Of a stretch of 45,168 nt of DNA, positions 1 to 7,819 are shown in pieces. The position numbers and the translations under genes are program-made. The notes under the pieces are model-generated. The model saw only the letters and a program-made list of their open reading frames with translations. It searched no databases and was not told the origin of the DNA. Where the stretch lies: NCBI GenBank assembly GCA_029941865.1, contig JAPYTO010000023.1, positions 1 to 45,168 on the forward strand, read 5' to 3'. Each line of letters begins with the position of its first letter. Within the stretch, counting starts at the first letter, position 1. This DNA is from Fuerstiella sp. (lineage in GTDB: Bacteria; Planctomycetota; Planctomycetia; Planctomycetales; Planctomycetaceae).

Positions 1-62
1 TGACAGCGGCAGTCAATAATCACTTCGCCACAGTCGCGGCATTCTGTTTTGGTTTGATGCAT
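1..62 (-). CDS. Partial small zinc-ribbon-like protein (cut by window edge)
   Basis: A minus-strand reading frame starts at 62 with a good ribosome site (AGGA seven bases upstream of ATG) and runs off the left edge after about 20 residues. The visible part reads MHQTKTECRDCGEVIIDCRC, with CxxC followed by another CxC pair. That spacing suggests a small zinc ribbon. It points the same way as the HTH gene at 433-636, so it may be the last visible member of the same small-gene cluster. The function is not known, and the real length lies outside the window. Confidence 0.5.
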   Translation of the reverse strand, partial: MHQTKTECRDCGEVIIDCRC

Positions 63-157
63 GTGTTTCCTATCCGTCAACGATATTTCCGATTGCTTTG
101 AGACAACTGAGCAGGATCAGGTTGCCGGTGATGAAAATGGTGAAGGGTGTCACGGTT

Positions 158-278
158 GTCTCATTCCCGTTTGATTGCCGTTTAATCCGTGTTTGATTGC
201 CGTTTGATCCGTGTTTGGCTGCCGTCTCACTCCCGTTTGATCGCTGTTTGATTCCTGTCTCATCGCTGTCTCATTTCA
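158..278. repeat. Array of eleven 11-bp direct repeats
   Basis: Eleven contiguous units of exactly 11 bp can be laid end to end from 158 to 278, e.g. GTCTCATTCCC, GTTTGATTGCC, GTTTAATCCGT, GTTTGATTGCC, GTTTGATCCGT, GTTTGGCTGCC. The invariant core is GTYT followed by an A/T-containing middle. Two unit types (GTTTGAT and GTCTCAT) are mixed. The period is close to one helical turn, so all units face the same side of the DNA. There are no spacers, so this is not CRISPR. It lies just downstream of the small minus-strand genes. An iteron-like protein-binding array is possible, but this is inference. Confidence 0.85.
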
Positions 279-440
279 CCACTCCGCTCGATGGCCCATG
301 CCACCGTGATACTGTCGATCAGCCTGGTCTGCTGTTGTGTCTCGTCCGCCAGATCGTGTGTTGACTGTTCTGACTCGGCAGCGTTGATATTCGCCCCAGA
401 AGTTCGCGTCTGTTTTGGCCATGGGCATGGTTTCAGTCAT
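276..440 (-). CDS. Small coupled ORF, probably frameshifted
   Basis: The ATG at 440 overlaps the stop of the upstream HTH gene by 8 bases (ATGACTGA), a typical translational-coupling junction. The frame opens as MTETMPMAKTDANFWGE and then becomes Arg-rich and unlike a normal protein until the stop at 276. If one base is dropped in the run of four G at 394-397 (minus strand), the frame continues as ANINAAESEQSTHDLADE... and ends SGEMRQR at 260, inside the 11-bp array. The second reading is much more protein-like. I therefore think the gene carries a one-base frameshift, or a sequence error. The product is not recognised. Confidence 0.4.
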   Translation of the reverse strand: MTETMPMAKTDANFWGEYQRCRVRTVNTRSGGRDTTADQADRQYHGGMGHRAEW

Positions 441-636
441 CTGATCCGAGACAGTGCTGTGCCAATCGTCGGATTCGGTAGTGCCCGTTCTCGCGTCGAA
501 CACACGCGGCCGGAATGAATCCTTCTTCGATCCATACCCTGACGGTCTTGCCTGTACGGCCAACGATCACTCCAAACTGACCGGTTGTCAGCCAGTCATT
601 CATGCCGGGTTTGGTTTGCTTCTTTGGTCGTGTCAT
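433..636 (-). CDS. Excisionase/MerR-like small HTH DNA-binding protein
   Basis: The 67-residue product starts MTRPKKQTKPGMNDWLTTGQ. I chose the ATG at 636 because GGAG lies eight bases upstream; an in-frame start at 669 is also possible. The core WLTTGQFGVIVGRTGKTVRV followed by WIEEGFIPA and HYRIRR fits the helix-turn-helix 17 / excisionase pattern: a helix, a turn around GRTGKT, a recognition helix ending WIEEG, then a basic wing. Proteins of this family direct integrase or act as small repressors. It is coupled to the next minus-strand ORF. Direct repeats at 701-747 lie upstream and could be its binding sites. No integrase is visible in this window. Confidence 0.7.
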   Translation of the reverse strand: MTRPKKQTKPGMNDWLTTGQFGVIVGRTGKTVRVWIEEGFIPAACVRRENGHYRIRRLAQHCLGSDD

Positions 637-700
637 GTTTGGTCTCCACATATCGAACAGGAGAAACATACACGCCGATTTCAGCGGTTTCGGGCAGAAT

Positions 701-747
701 GATGATTCGTGACGATCCGTGATGATTCGCGACGAATAATGATGATT
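701..747. repeat. 20-bp tandem repeats upstream of the HTH gene
   Basis: GATGATTCGTGACGATCCGT (701-720) is followed directly by GATGATTCGCGACGAATAAT (721-740) and a partial third copy, GATGATT (741-747). They lie 65-110 bases upstream of the HTH gene start, in its likely promoter region. Repeated sites in this position are consistent with operators for a small DNA-binding protein. I could not place a convincing -10/-35 pair. Confidence 0.6.
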
Positions 748-802
748 GGGATCTTGACACTGTTTTGGAACCGGCGGTTGTTTGGCGCATTCCGGAAACG
801 AA

Positions 803-829
803 AACAGCCCGCCGAAGCGAGCTGCTGTT
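803..829 (-). terminator. Possible rho-independent terminator (minus strand)
   Basis: On the minus strand AGCTCGC and GCGGGCT pair around a TTCG tetraloop (arms 817-823 and 806-812). The hairpin is followed by a T-rich run, TGTTTTCGTTT. It could terminate transcripts entering from above 850, or insulate the HTH cluster. No clear upstream gene is visible, so the assignment is tentative. Confidence 0.4.
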
Positions 830-1317
830 GTGGTTTGTTTGTCCCCTCTAACTGTCCCCCGTAATGTTTAGAAGGTGCGACTTTATGCGGGCCGAAAAGC
901 GAAAATGTCAGGGTTTTGCGGGGCTAATTGACCCTCGAAATGAAGTATCGAATCATCGTCATTTCTTCTTACTGAAACATGAACGGGCCGGGAACACTTA
1001 TGGCGAATATAGTCGAAGAACGCACGTCGGGCCAACGATGGCTTCCGGGCTGTCGCTCGCATAGGCCGTCGAGGTCAGTAGATCCTGGCCGTTCTGGATC
1101 AGCCGCCGCGGCGTAGTCAGCTGATTCGAGACGGTCGACGGCGTTTTTCGGCTTGAGCACGGTGCATGTCTATTGGCCAGACCGCTTTACGTGCAGGAGG
1201 AAATTGCGGCAAAAGTGTCGCCCAAAAGCAGATTTGTATTCACATCGCGCGTCCGGAAACCGTAGATGCTGGTGGTGGAATGCGTCCGTTAAACCGTGTT
1301 TTGGAGTGTTTGGATTC
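830..1317. other. Stretch without a recognised gene
   Basis: About 490 bases between the small-gene cluster and the DUF2946-like gene. Short open frames exist on both strands, but none has normal protein composition or a recognisable motif. An in-frame upstream extension of the next gene reaches 1153, but its residues are rich in Arg, Cys and Trp and look like non-coding translation. Confidence 0.4.
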
Positions 1318-1716
1318 GTGGTGATTTGTTGCAGGATCGCATACGTTGGCTCGAAAGTGGCAGTCGCAATTGCCATTGTCGTTACGCTCGTATTTGGTCA
1401 GGCCCTTCACCAGCACTACCATGTTCAGAATGCCGTCGCGGTGGCCAAAGGGACCATCACGTCGAGCGGCTGCTTGTGCCAATCGTGCCCGTTCCACAGC
1501 CGAGACGCGTCGAACCATGACGCGTCTGACCATGACGCTCCGCACGACGAACACAACTGCGGCGTCTGTCAGGTTCTGCTGCAGTCCGCAGATCCTCCAC
1601 CGGCCATCATCTTCGGTGACTGCTTCGCACCAAAACCGGAAGTGCTGACCATCTCCAGCGATGACTGCGAGTGGATCAGTCTGCCACCACAAAGTGCTCG
1701 CGGCCCGCCCGCCTGA
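1318..1716 (+). CDS. DUF2946-like small membrane protein
   Basis: The product has one N-terminal membrane segment (ICCRIAYVGSKVAVAIAIVV), a His/Asp-rich middle (HNHDASDHDAPHDEHN), the short cysteine motif NCGVCQVL and a C-terminus ending ARGPPA. This order, membrane segment then H-rich stretch then CxxC then a terminal R-x-PP, resembles the DUF2946 family of small, possibly metal-associated proteins. The frame is open from 1153. I place the start at GTG 1318 (GTG 1321 is an alternative) because the upstream residues are not protein-like. No canonical ribosome site settles it. It lies about 250 bases upstream of the DUF1559 gene on the same strand. The function is unknown. Confidence 0.55.
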   Translation: MVICCRIAYVGSKVAVAIAIVVTLVFGQALHQHYHVQNAVAVAKGTITSSGCLCQSCPFHSRDASNHDASDHDAPHDEHNCGVCQVLLQSADPPPAIIFGDCFAPKPEVLTISSDDCEWISLPPQSARGPPA

Positions 1717-1972
1717 GACCCTCTGTCCGCAGCTTACGATTCTGCACTGCGCCGGCCGGTGCTCAGTGTGCGTTGGCACATATTCACCTTGTGAATCCCT
1801 GTTCTCTGCCGAGGCTGTGCTGCGCCGAGCAGTCGGTCGGAGAGCATCCCACAATCGCGTCAGTGGCAACTGAAGTAAACGTCCGGTTGCGAGCGTCATG
1901 CACGGAGAACACCGGCTGTGTGCTGCCTCTGTTCTGCACTTTTTATATTCCATATTTCTTCGGAACGATATC

Positions 1973-2893
1973 ATGCGCACGAATAAATCCTGCCCCCGGA
2001 GGGGGTTTACGTTGATCGAATTACTTGTCGTGATTGCGATCATCGCCGTGCTGATCGCTTTGCTGCTGCCCGCCGTTCAGCAGGCTCGTGAAGCGGCTCG
2101 ACGCACTCAGTGTAAAAACAACATGAAGCAACTGGGGTTGGCGTTGCACAACTACCACGACGTTCATCGCACTTTCCCTTCTGGATGGATTGCCGCTGGC
2201 AACGGGCCGCACAGCGCCCACGCCGGCCTGAATGGCGCCGGTTGGGGGACAATGATTCTGCCGTATCTGGATCAGACCCCGCTTTACCGGAAATTCAATG
2301 CCAACGTTGCCATTCACGACCCGGTCAACATTCCATTCATCGACAACATCCTGACTGCGTGGCAGTGCCCGTCGGATCCAAAGCCGGACAAATGGGAGAT
2401 CGAACACGAAAGCAGCCCGGGCACGGTGCTGGCAGAACTTCCGACGGCCAACTACATCGGCTCCTTCGGAACCGACGACCTGCACGGATGTGAACATGCG
2501 GCCGGCACTCCCCCCGTGCTGCCTTCGGGACAGTGCAAAAGTGACGGCGTTTTTTATCACAACAGCAGAGTGAAAATTCGTGACATCACCGATGGTTTGA
2601 CCAACACTTTTATGGTGGGTGAACGGCGGACTGATGCGACGTTGGGCTGGTTTTCCACGTGGTCCGGCATGGTTGCCGAAGGTGAAGAGGCGTTTCAGAG
2701 AATTCTCGGCGCTGCGGACCACGTACCGAATGATCGCGTCGCGCACTTTGATGACTTCAGCAGTCGGCACGTTGGCGGAGCCCAGTTTACGCTGGGCGAC
2801 GGTTCAGTTCGCTTCATCAGTGAAAACATCGACCATGGTCTGTATCAGTCGTTGGCGACGATTCAGGGTGGTGAAACGGTGGGCGAATTTTGA
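1973..2893 (+). CDS. DUF1559 prepilin-like protein
   Basis: The 306-residue product carries a type IV prepilin-type N-terminus: a basic leader [11 protein letters not shown], the cleavage site G|FTLIELL and a hydrophobic helix ending [20 protein letters not shown]. The C-terminal H-x9-DGSVRFI signature ([17 protein letters not shown]) is diagnostic of DUF1559 (SBP_bac_10), a family massively expanded in Planctomycetes. Proteins of this kind are processed by prepilin peptidase and sit in the envelope as pseudopilin-like surface proteins; the individual role is unknown. The frame extends upstream to 1898, but the ATG at 1973 puts the leader at the usual length. A strong terminator at 2961-2995 follows. 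Confidence 0.92.
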   Translation: MRTNKSCPRRGFTLIELLVVIAIIAVLIALLLPAVQQAREAARRTQCKNNMKQLGLALHNYHDVHRTFPSGWIAAGNGPHSAHAGLNGAGWGTMILPYLDQTPLYRKFNANVAIHDPVNIPFIDNILTAWQCPSDPKPDKWEIEHESSPGTVLAELPTANYIGSFGTDDLHGCEHAAGTPPVLPSGQCKSDGVFYHNSRVKIRDITDGLTNTFMVGERRTDATLGWFSTWSGMVAEGEEAFQRILGAADHVPNDRVAHFDDFSSRHVGGAQFTLGDGSVRFISENIDHGLYQSLATIQGGETVGEF

Positions 2894-2960
2894 GGTGACC
2901 GATGGATCGTTGGTGAAATGGGCCCGTTCGCTCCCCGGCGAAGCCACGCCTTTCATCCGG

Positions 2961-2995
2961 AAAAGCCTCCCAGACATTGCCCCTGGGGGGCTTTT
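2961..2995. terminator. Strong rho-independent terminator hairpin
   Basis: AAAAGCCTCCCAG (2961-2973) pairs with CTGGGGGGCTTTT (2983-2995) with one G-T wobble and a nine-base loop. The A-run and T-run at the two ends make it function-like on both strands. It closes the DUF1559 transcription unit about 65 bases after the stop and separates it from the DUF1549/1553 gene. Confidence 0.88.
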
Positions 2996-3153
2996 CACTG
3001 AGAAATGATGGTAGACGGAAGGTTTTTTGTGCGGTAGCATTTAGGCGTTCAGCGATGACCAAAATCGACTGGATCCCCGCCATTTTCCTCACCTCACTTC
3101 GTAACCGTCTTTCCCGACTGTTGCGTCCACTTTTGGCCTCAATCGGAAACGAC

Positions 3154-5403
3154 ATGACGGCCCCTGCAGACAAAATCAACCACCATCCCTGCTTTCTGCG
3201 TGTCGGGCTTTGTTCGATCGTCGTTGTGTCCATGTCTGCTGCGCAGGGACTTTCTGCCGACACCGACAACGCAATCAGTTTTGTCAATGACATCGTGCCT
3301 GTGCTGACCAAAGCAGGCTGCAACTCGGGCGCATGTCACGCCAAAGCCGGCGGCGGGCAGAACGGATTTCAGCTTTCTTTGCTGGGGTTCGAACCGCAGG
3401 AGGATTACGAAAGTCTGGTGAAGGAAGGCCGCGGTCGGCGACTGTTCCGCGCGGTTCCTGAACTAAGCCTGTTGCTGATGAAAGCGTCCGGGCAGACGTC
3501 GCATGGAGGAGGCATTCGACTGGCACGGGATTCGAAGCATTTCTCGCTGATTCGCGAATGGATCGAACAGGGTACGCCCTACGCCGACAGCTCTGATCCG
3601 GAACTGGCATCCATAGAGGTCCGACCGGAACGAGGGGTCGTCGCCATGAACGGAGACCAGCAACTGCAGGCGGTGGCGAAATACTCCGATGGAAGCGTTC
3701 GCGACATCACTCAGCTTGCTCTCTTCGAATCCAACGATGAGGCGATGGCTGATGTGTCGGCGACTGGATTGGTACACGTTCATGATATTCCGGGTAAGGT
3801 GGCCGTGATGCTTCGCTATCAGGATCAGGCGACTGTGTTTACGGCCGCTGTACCGCTGGGAGCTGCTGTCGAGAACGTGCCGGATGCAAAGAACTTTGTC
3901 GACGAACACGTCTTCGCAAACCTGAAGCAAATTGGCATTCCACCTTCGTCCGTCTGCGACGACGCCACTTTTATTCGCCGAGTGTCACTGGACATCGCAG
4001 GACGACTGCCCACTGAAGAACAGGTGACTGCCTTCTTTGCCAGTACCGACGATGACAAACGTGATCAACTGATTGACGCTCTGCTGCAAAGTCCGAATTA
4101 CGCTGACTACTTCGCCAACAAGTGGACCTCGCTGTTAAAGAACCGACGTGACGACGCCAGCGACATCACTTCCAACTTTGCTTTTCATGCATGGATTCGG
4201 GACAGCCTGCTGGCTAACGTTCCCTACGACCAGATTGTGCGCGAGCTGCTGGCCGCCACGGGGACCGTCATCGGCAATCCGCCGGTGGCGTGGTACAAGC
4301 GAGTTAAGGAACCAAAACAGCAGCTGGAAGATGTGGCACAGTTGTTTCTGGGCGTGCGGATGCAGTGTGCTCAGTGCCACCATCATCCGTTCGAACGCTG
4401 GAGCCAGGACGACTACTACAGCCTGTCAGCGTTCTTCAGCCAGGTGGGACGCAAACCGACAGATACTCGCGGCGAGGATCTGATCTTTCATAAACGCGGC
4501 ACCGCCACGGCAAAGAACGTCAAAACGAACCAGTCGCTGAAACCTGCGGCCTTCGGCGACGACGTCGGCGAAATTGGTCCGGATGAAGATCCTCGGCTGC
4601 GGCTGGCGGATTGGATGAGTGCCAAAGACAACCCGTTTTTTGCCAAAGCGCTGGTGAACCGATACTGGAAGCACTTCTTTAATCGTGGTCTGATAGAACC
4701 GGAAGACGACATTCGAGATACGAATCCTCCTACGAACCCTGAATTGCTGGCCGCCCTGGAACAGCACTTCATCAGCAGCGGATTCGATCTGAAGCAGCTG
4801 GTCCGCACGATCACTCGTTCGAACGCCTATCAGCTGAGTGCGATGCCGAACGAACACAACCTCGTCGATCGCCAGAATTATTCGCGCTACTACCCAAAAC
4901 GGCTGCAGGCGGAGGTGTTGCTGGATGCGATCGACTACCTGACGGGCGCCACAACGAAGTTTGCCAACCTGCCGCCGGGAACAAGTGCGGTCGCGTTGCC
5001 GGACAACAGCTACAACAAGGCGTCGCTGTTTCTGCAGGTCTTTGGGCGACCGAACAGTCAGAGTGTCTGCGAATGTGAGCGTGTTCAATCGTCCAGTCTC
5101 GCGCAGAGCCTGCACCTGATTAATTCATCGGAGATCAAATCCAAGCTGGCGACTGGAAACGGCCGTGCGGCACGGCTGGCAAAGAGTGACGCGTCCGCGG
5201 AAGAGAAGATTGAACAACTGTATCTGGCCGCCTTTTTCCGAAAACCGCGGCGCAGTGAATCGCAAACCGCGCTGGCTTATCTGAACGAACCGCGAACTGA
5301 TGCCGACGGTAAGCCGGTCGATGAGAAGAAAGCGGCTCGTGAAAACTTCCAGGACCTGATCTGGGCATTGATGAATTCGAAGGAATTCCTGTTTAGCCAC
5401 TGA
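3154..5403 (+). CDS. DUF1549/DUF1553 (PSCyt2/PSD1) cytochrome-like protein
   Basis: The 749-residue product starts at ATG 3154, with GGAAA upstream. The frame is open from 2977, but the earlier part overlaps the terminator. A signal peptide (CFLRVGLCSIVVVSMSAAQG) is followed by a cytochrome-like CNSGACH motif (about residues 56-62), a Big_2-type Ig domain (IEVRPERGVVAMNGDQQLQA region), the DUF1549 domain (FIRRVSLDIAGRLPTEEQV), a second heme-type CAQCHHHPF motif, then DUF1553 (ALVNRYWKHFFNRGLIEPED). These proteins are a hallmark of Planctomycetes and are always exported. They are thought to act with neighbouring DUF1501 proteins in the periplasm, but no reaction is established. It is followed by the PPC and DUF1501 genes as a three-gene unit. 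Confidence 0.93.
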   Translation: MTAPADKINHHPCFLRVGLCSIVVVSMSAAQGLSADTDNAISFVNDIVPVLTKAGCNSGACHAKAGGGQNGFQLSLLGFEPQEDYESLVKEGRGRRLFRAVPELSLLLMKASGQTSHGGGIRLARDSKHFSLIREWIEQGTPYADSSDPELASIEVRPERGVVAMNGDQQLQAVAKYSDGSVRDITQLALFESNDEAMADVSATGLVHVHDIPGKVAVMLRYQDQATVFTAAVPLGAAVENVPDAKNFVDEHVFANLKQIGIPPSSVCDDATFIRRVSLDIAGRLPTEEQVTAFFASTDDDKRDQLIDALLQSPNYADYFANKWTSLLKNRRDDASDITSNFAFHAWIRDSLLANVPYDQIVRELLAATGTVIGNPPVAWYKRVKEPKQQLEDVAQLFLGVRMQCAQCHHHPFERWSQDDYYSLSAFFSQVGRKPTDTRGEDLIFHKRGTATAKNVKTNQSLKPAAFGDDVGEIGPDEDPRLRLADWMSAKDNPFFAKALVNRYWKHFFNRGLIEPEDDIRDTNPPTNPELLAALEQHFISSGFDLKQLVRTITRSNAYQLSAMPNEHNLVDRQNYSRYYPKRLQAEVLLDAIDYLTGATTKFANLPPGTSAVALPDNSYNKASLFLQVFGRPNSQSVCECERVQSSSLAQSLHLINSSEIKSKLATGNGRAARLAKSDASAEEKIEQLYLAAFFRKPRRSESQTALAYLNEPRTDADGKPVDEKKAARENFQDLIWALMNSKEFLFSH

Positions 5404-5446
5404 CAGCAACATGAATAACAACGAAGCGAACATGAACTACGAAATG

Positions 5447-5527
5447 TCACTCTCCCTCTGGGAGAGTCGGGCTATCAGGCCCGTAGAGGGCCCCTCCCCG
5501 GCCGACCCTCCCGCCAGCGGGAGGGTT
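5447..5527. repeat. Run of palindromic (REP-like) repeats
   Basis: Several small inverted repeats lie side by side: CTCTCCC-TCTGGGAGAG, GGGC-TATCAG-GCCC, GAGGGCCCCTC and CCCTCCCGC-CAGCGGGAGGG. This is the composition of dispersed intergenic palindromes. The last arm ends two bases before the chosen ATG of the PPC gene, so it also supplies GGGAGGG as a possible ribosome site. The run sits between two genes of one likely operon. Confidence 0.7.
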
Positions 5528-7819
5528 ATGAGAAATCGCCACTTCAACGGCCGGAGCCTGGGAACAAGAACTGTTGTCGCTGTGATCTGCGCCGCCGCGA
5601 TCCTGACGTCTTCAACAGCCTTTGCACAATCTGTCTGCCTGCCGGCTCCGCGTTTGATGACGACATTGCCGATGGGCGGGCAGGTCGGAACCAGCGTCGA
5701 AATCACCATCACGGGGCAGAACTTCGAAGACGCTGACGAACTGAGTTTCTCGCATCCCGGCATCACCGCCACACAAAAACTGGACGACAGTGGCCAGCCC
5801 GTCGCGAACAAATATGTCGTCTTGATTGCAGCCGATTGTCCAACCGGCATTCACGAGGCCCGAATCATGACGCGACTGGGCGTTTCGTCATCTCGAGTCT
5901 TCAACGTCGGTTCACTGCCGGAAACAACTCGGGTCAAGCCAAACACGTCGCTGGAGACCGCGATGGCCCTGACAGTGAACTCCGTCTGCAATGCTTCCAT
6001 GACCAAACAGGCCGTCGATCACTATGTTTTCGAAGCGCAGAAAGGGCAGCGAATCGTCGTGGACTGTGCTGCGAAGCGAATCGATTCCAAACTCAATCCC
6101 GTGCTGATTGTGGCCGACGAAAAGGGAAATGACCTGCAGGTCGAACGGCGCGGCGGCGCGATCGATTTTACCGCACCAGAAGCTGGCACGTATGTCATCA
6201 AAGTCCACGACCTGACCTTCAATGGCAGTCAGGAATATTTTTATCGCCTTGTCCTGCAGGAAGCGGCGGGGGACGAAACAATTCCGCGACTGCCGTCAAC
6301 ACAAACCGTCAGCTCGTTCTCATGGCCACCCGTTGGCCTGATCGATGACGCTCTTATTGCCGAGACAGAACCCAACAGCAAACACGCCCAGGCGCAGAAA
6401 ATCACACTGCCCTGCGATATCTCCGGAAGTTTTTTCCCGGCCGCGGATGTTGATGTCTTTGAATTCACGGCAAAAAAAGGTGAAGTCTGGTGGGTGGAAG
6501 TGGCGTCCGAACGATTTGGTCTGCCCACCGATCCGTCCATCGTTGTTCAGCACGTCAGCGGCGAAGGAGCGGACGAAAAGGTGACCGACCTTGTGGAACT
6601 GACGGACATCCCCAGTCCCGTCAAGGTTTCCAGCAACGGTTACTCGTACGACGGCCCGCCCTACAACGCCGGATCGGCGGACATCATTGGCAAGGTGGAA
6701 ATCAAGGAAGACGGAGTTCATCGTCTGCAGCTGTCCGATCTGTTCGGCGGTACTCGCAACGATCCGAAGAACGTGTATCGACTAATCGTCCGTAAAGCGG
6801 CTCCCGATTTCGCTCTTGTTGGATGGGCGCTGCACATGACGTTGCGAAACGGTGACCGTAACGCTCTGTCAAAACCAATTGCACTTCGCGGCGGCGCGAC
6901 GATGCCTTTTGAAGTTGTTGTTGTCCGACGTGACGGATTCGACGGCGAAATCGATCTGGTGATGGAGAATCTGCCGGACGGAGTGACGGCGGCGGGACTG
7001 AAGATACCTGCGGGGAAAACTCGCGGCATCATGCTGATCACCGCCGACCAGAACGCTCCTCAGGGATTGACCAGCGCCACCTTCTTTGGGCGAGCCACCA
7101 TTGATGGCCAAACTGTTACTCGCCCGTGTCGCATGGCGTCGATGGCATGGCCCGTGCCGAACGCATGGAGCGAAATCCCAAGTCCACGACTGCTGGCGGA
7201 CGTGCCGGTTTCCGTGTGCGATTCCGAGTTCGCTCCGCTGACGATCGCTGCCGCAGAGAACAAAGTCTGGGAAGTCACGGTCGGTGAGAAACTGACGATT
7301 CCACTGGTGCAGACTCGGCGCTGCGAATTCTCCGGGGCGAAGACGTCACTGAAAACTTTTGGGGCAGGATTCGAAAAGGTTCCTGCCTTTGACATTCCGC
7401 TGGACGCAGACGTATCCGAGGCCGTGCTGGATCTGGCCGTGTTGAAAACGCCGCCAGGAGATTATGTCATCGCTTTCTATGGCAGCCCGGTTGCCAAATA
7501 CCGATATCATCCACAGGCCGTCGTAGCTGCGGAAGTCGTTCTGGAGGCGGCAAAGAAGGACGAGGCAGCAGCGGCGCTCGAAGTAAAGAATCTTGCGGAA
7601 GCGGCCAAGACAGCAGCGGACGAACAGAAGGCTGAGGTCGAAAAATCCTCGCAGGCTGCTGCGGCGAAGCAGAAATCGGCACAGGCGGCCGTTGAGGCGG
7701 CAGACAAACAACTTAAGGCGGAGACCAAAAAAGCCGCGCCGAAAGATATCGTCGACATCGTGGTGTCGACACCCATTGCGATCCGCGTCAAACCAGCGGA
7801 AGAGGTTGAAAAGAAATGA
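5528..7819 (+). CDS. Exported PPC-domain protein with IPT-like domain
   Basis: The 763-residue product has a signal peptide (VVAVICAAAILTSSTAFA), then an IPT/TIG-like region (TLPMGGQVGTSVEITITGQN), then two PPC (bacterial pre-peptidase C-terminal) beta domains: NTSLETAM...DHYVFEAQKGQRIVVDC and ETEPNSKHAQAQ...DVDVFEFTAKKGE. It ends in an Ala/Lys/Glu-rich coiled coil (about residues 690-745). It is periplasmic or surface-exposed; no enzymatic motif was seen. The frame is open from 5411, but that stretch is made of palindromic repeats. The chosen ATG gives a sensible signal peptide, although residues 5-11 (HFNGRSL) are still repeat-derived. The gene overlaps the DUF1501 gene by four bases (ATGA), which implies coupling. 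Confidence 0.85.
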   Translation: MRNRHFNGRSLGTRTVVAVICAAAILTSSTAFAQSVCLPAPRLMTTLPMGGQVGTSVEITITGQNFEDADELSFSHPGITATQKLDDSGQPVANKYVVLIAADCPTGIHEARIMTRLGVSSSRVFNVGSLPETTRVKPNTSLETAMALTVNSVCNASMTKQAVDHYVFEAQKGQRIVVDCAAKRIDSKLNPVLIVADEKGNDLQVERRGGAIDFTAPEAGTYVIKVHDLTFNGSQEYFYRLVLQEAAGDETIPRLPSTQTVSSFSWPPVGLIDDALIAETEPNSKHAQAQKITLPCDISGSFFPAADVDVFEFTAKKGEVWWVEVASERFGLPTDPSIVVQHVSGEGADEKVTDLVELTDIPSPVKVSSNGYSYDGPPYNAGSADIIGKVEIKEDGVHRLQLSDLFGGTRNDPKNVYRLIVRKAAPDFALVGWALHMTLRNGDRNALSKPIALRGGATMPFEVVVVRRDGFDGEIDLVMENLPDGVTAAGLKIPAGKTRGIMLITADQNAPQGLTSATFFGRATIDGQTVTRPCRMASMAWPVPNAWSEIPSPRLLADVPVSVCDSEFAPLTIAAAENKVWEVTVGEKLTIPLVQTRRCEFSGAKTSLKTFGAGFEKVPAFDIPLDADVSEAVLDLAVLKTPPGDYVIAFYGSPVAKYRYHPQAVVAAEVVLEAAKKDEAAAALEVKNLAEAAKTAADEQKAEVEKSSQAAAAKQKSAQAAVEAADKQLKAETKKAAPKDIVDIVVSTPIAIRVKPAEEVEKK

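Noticed and set aside
158..278. Possible CRISPR array
   Set aside because: Units are 11 bp with no spacers, and no cas genes are present.
1240..2043. 267-residue minus-strand open frame
   Set aside because: It runs antisense to the DUF2946-like gene and the start of the DUF1559 gene, and its composition (Arg- and Cys-rich, no motif) is that of a shadow frame.
2021..2770. 249-residue minus-strand open frame
   Set aside because: Fully antisense to the DUF1559 gene, with no recognisable domain.
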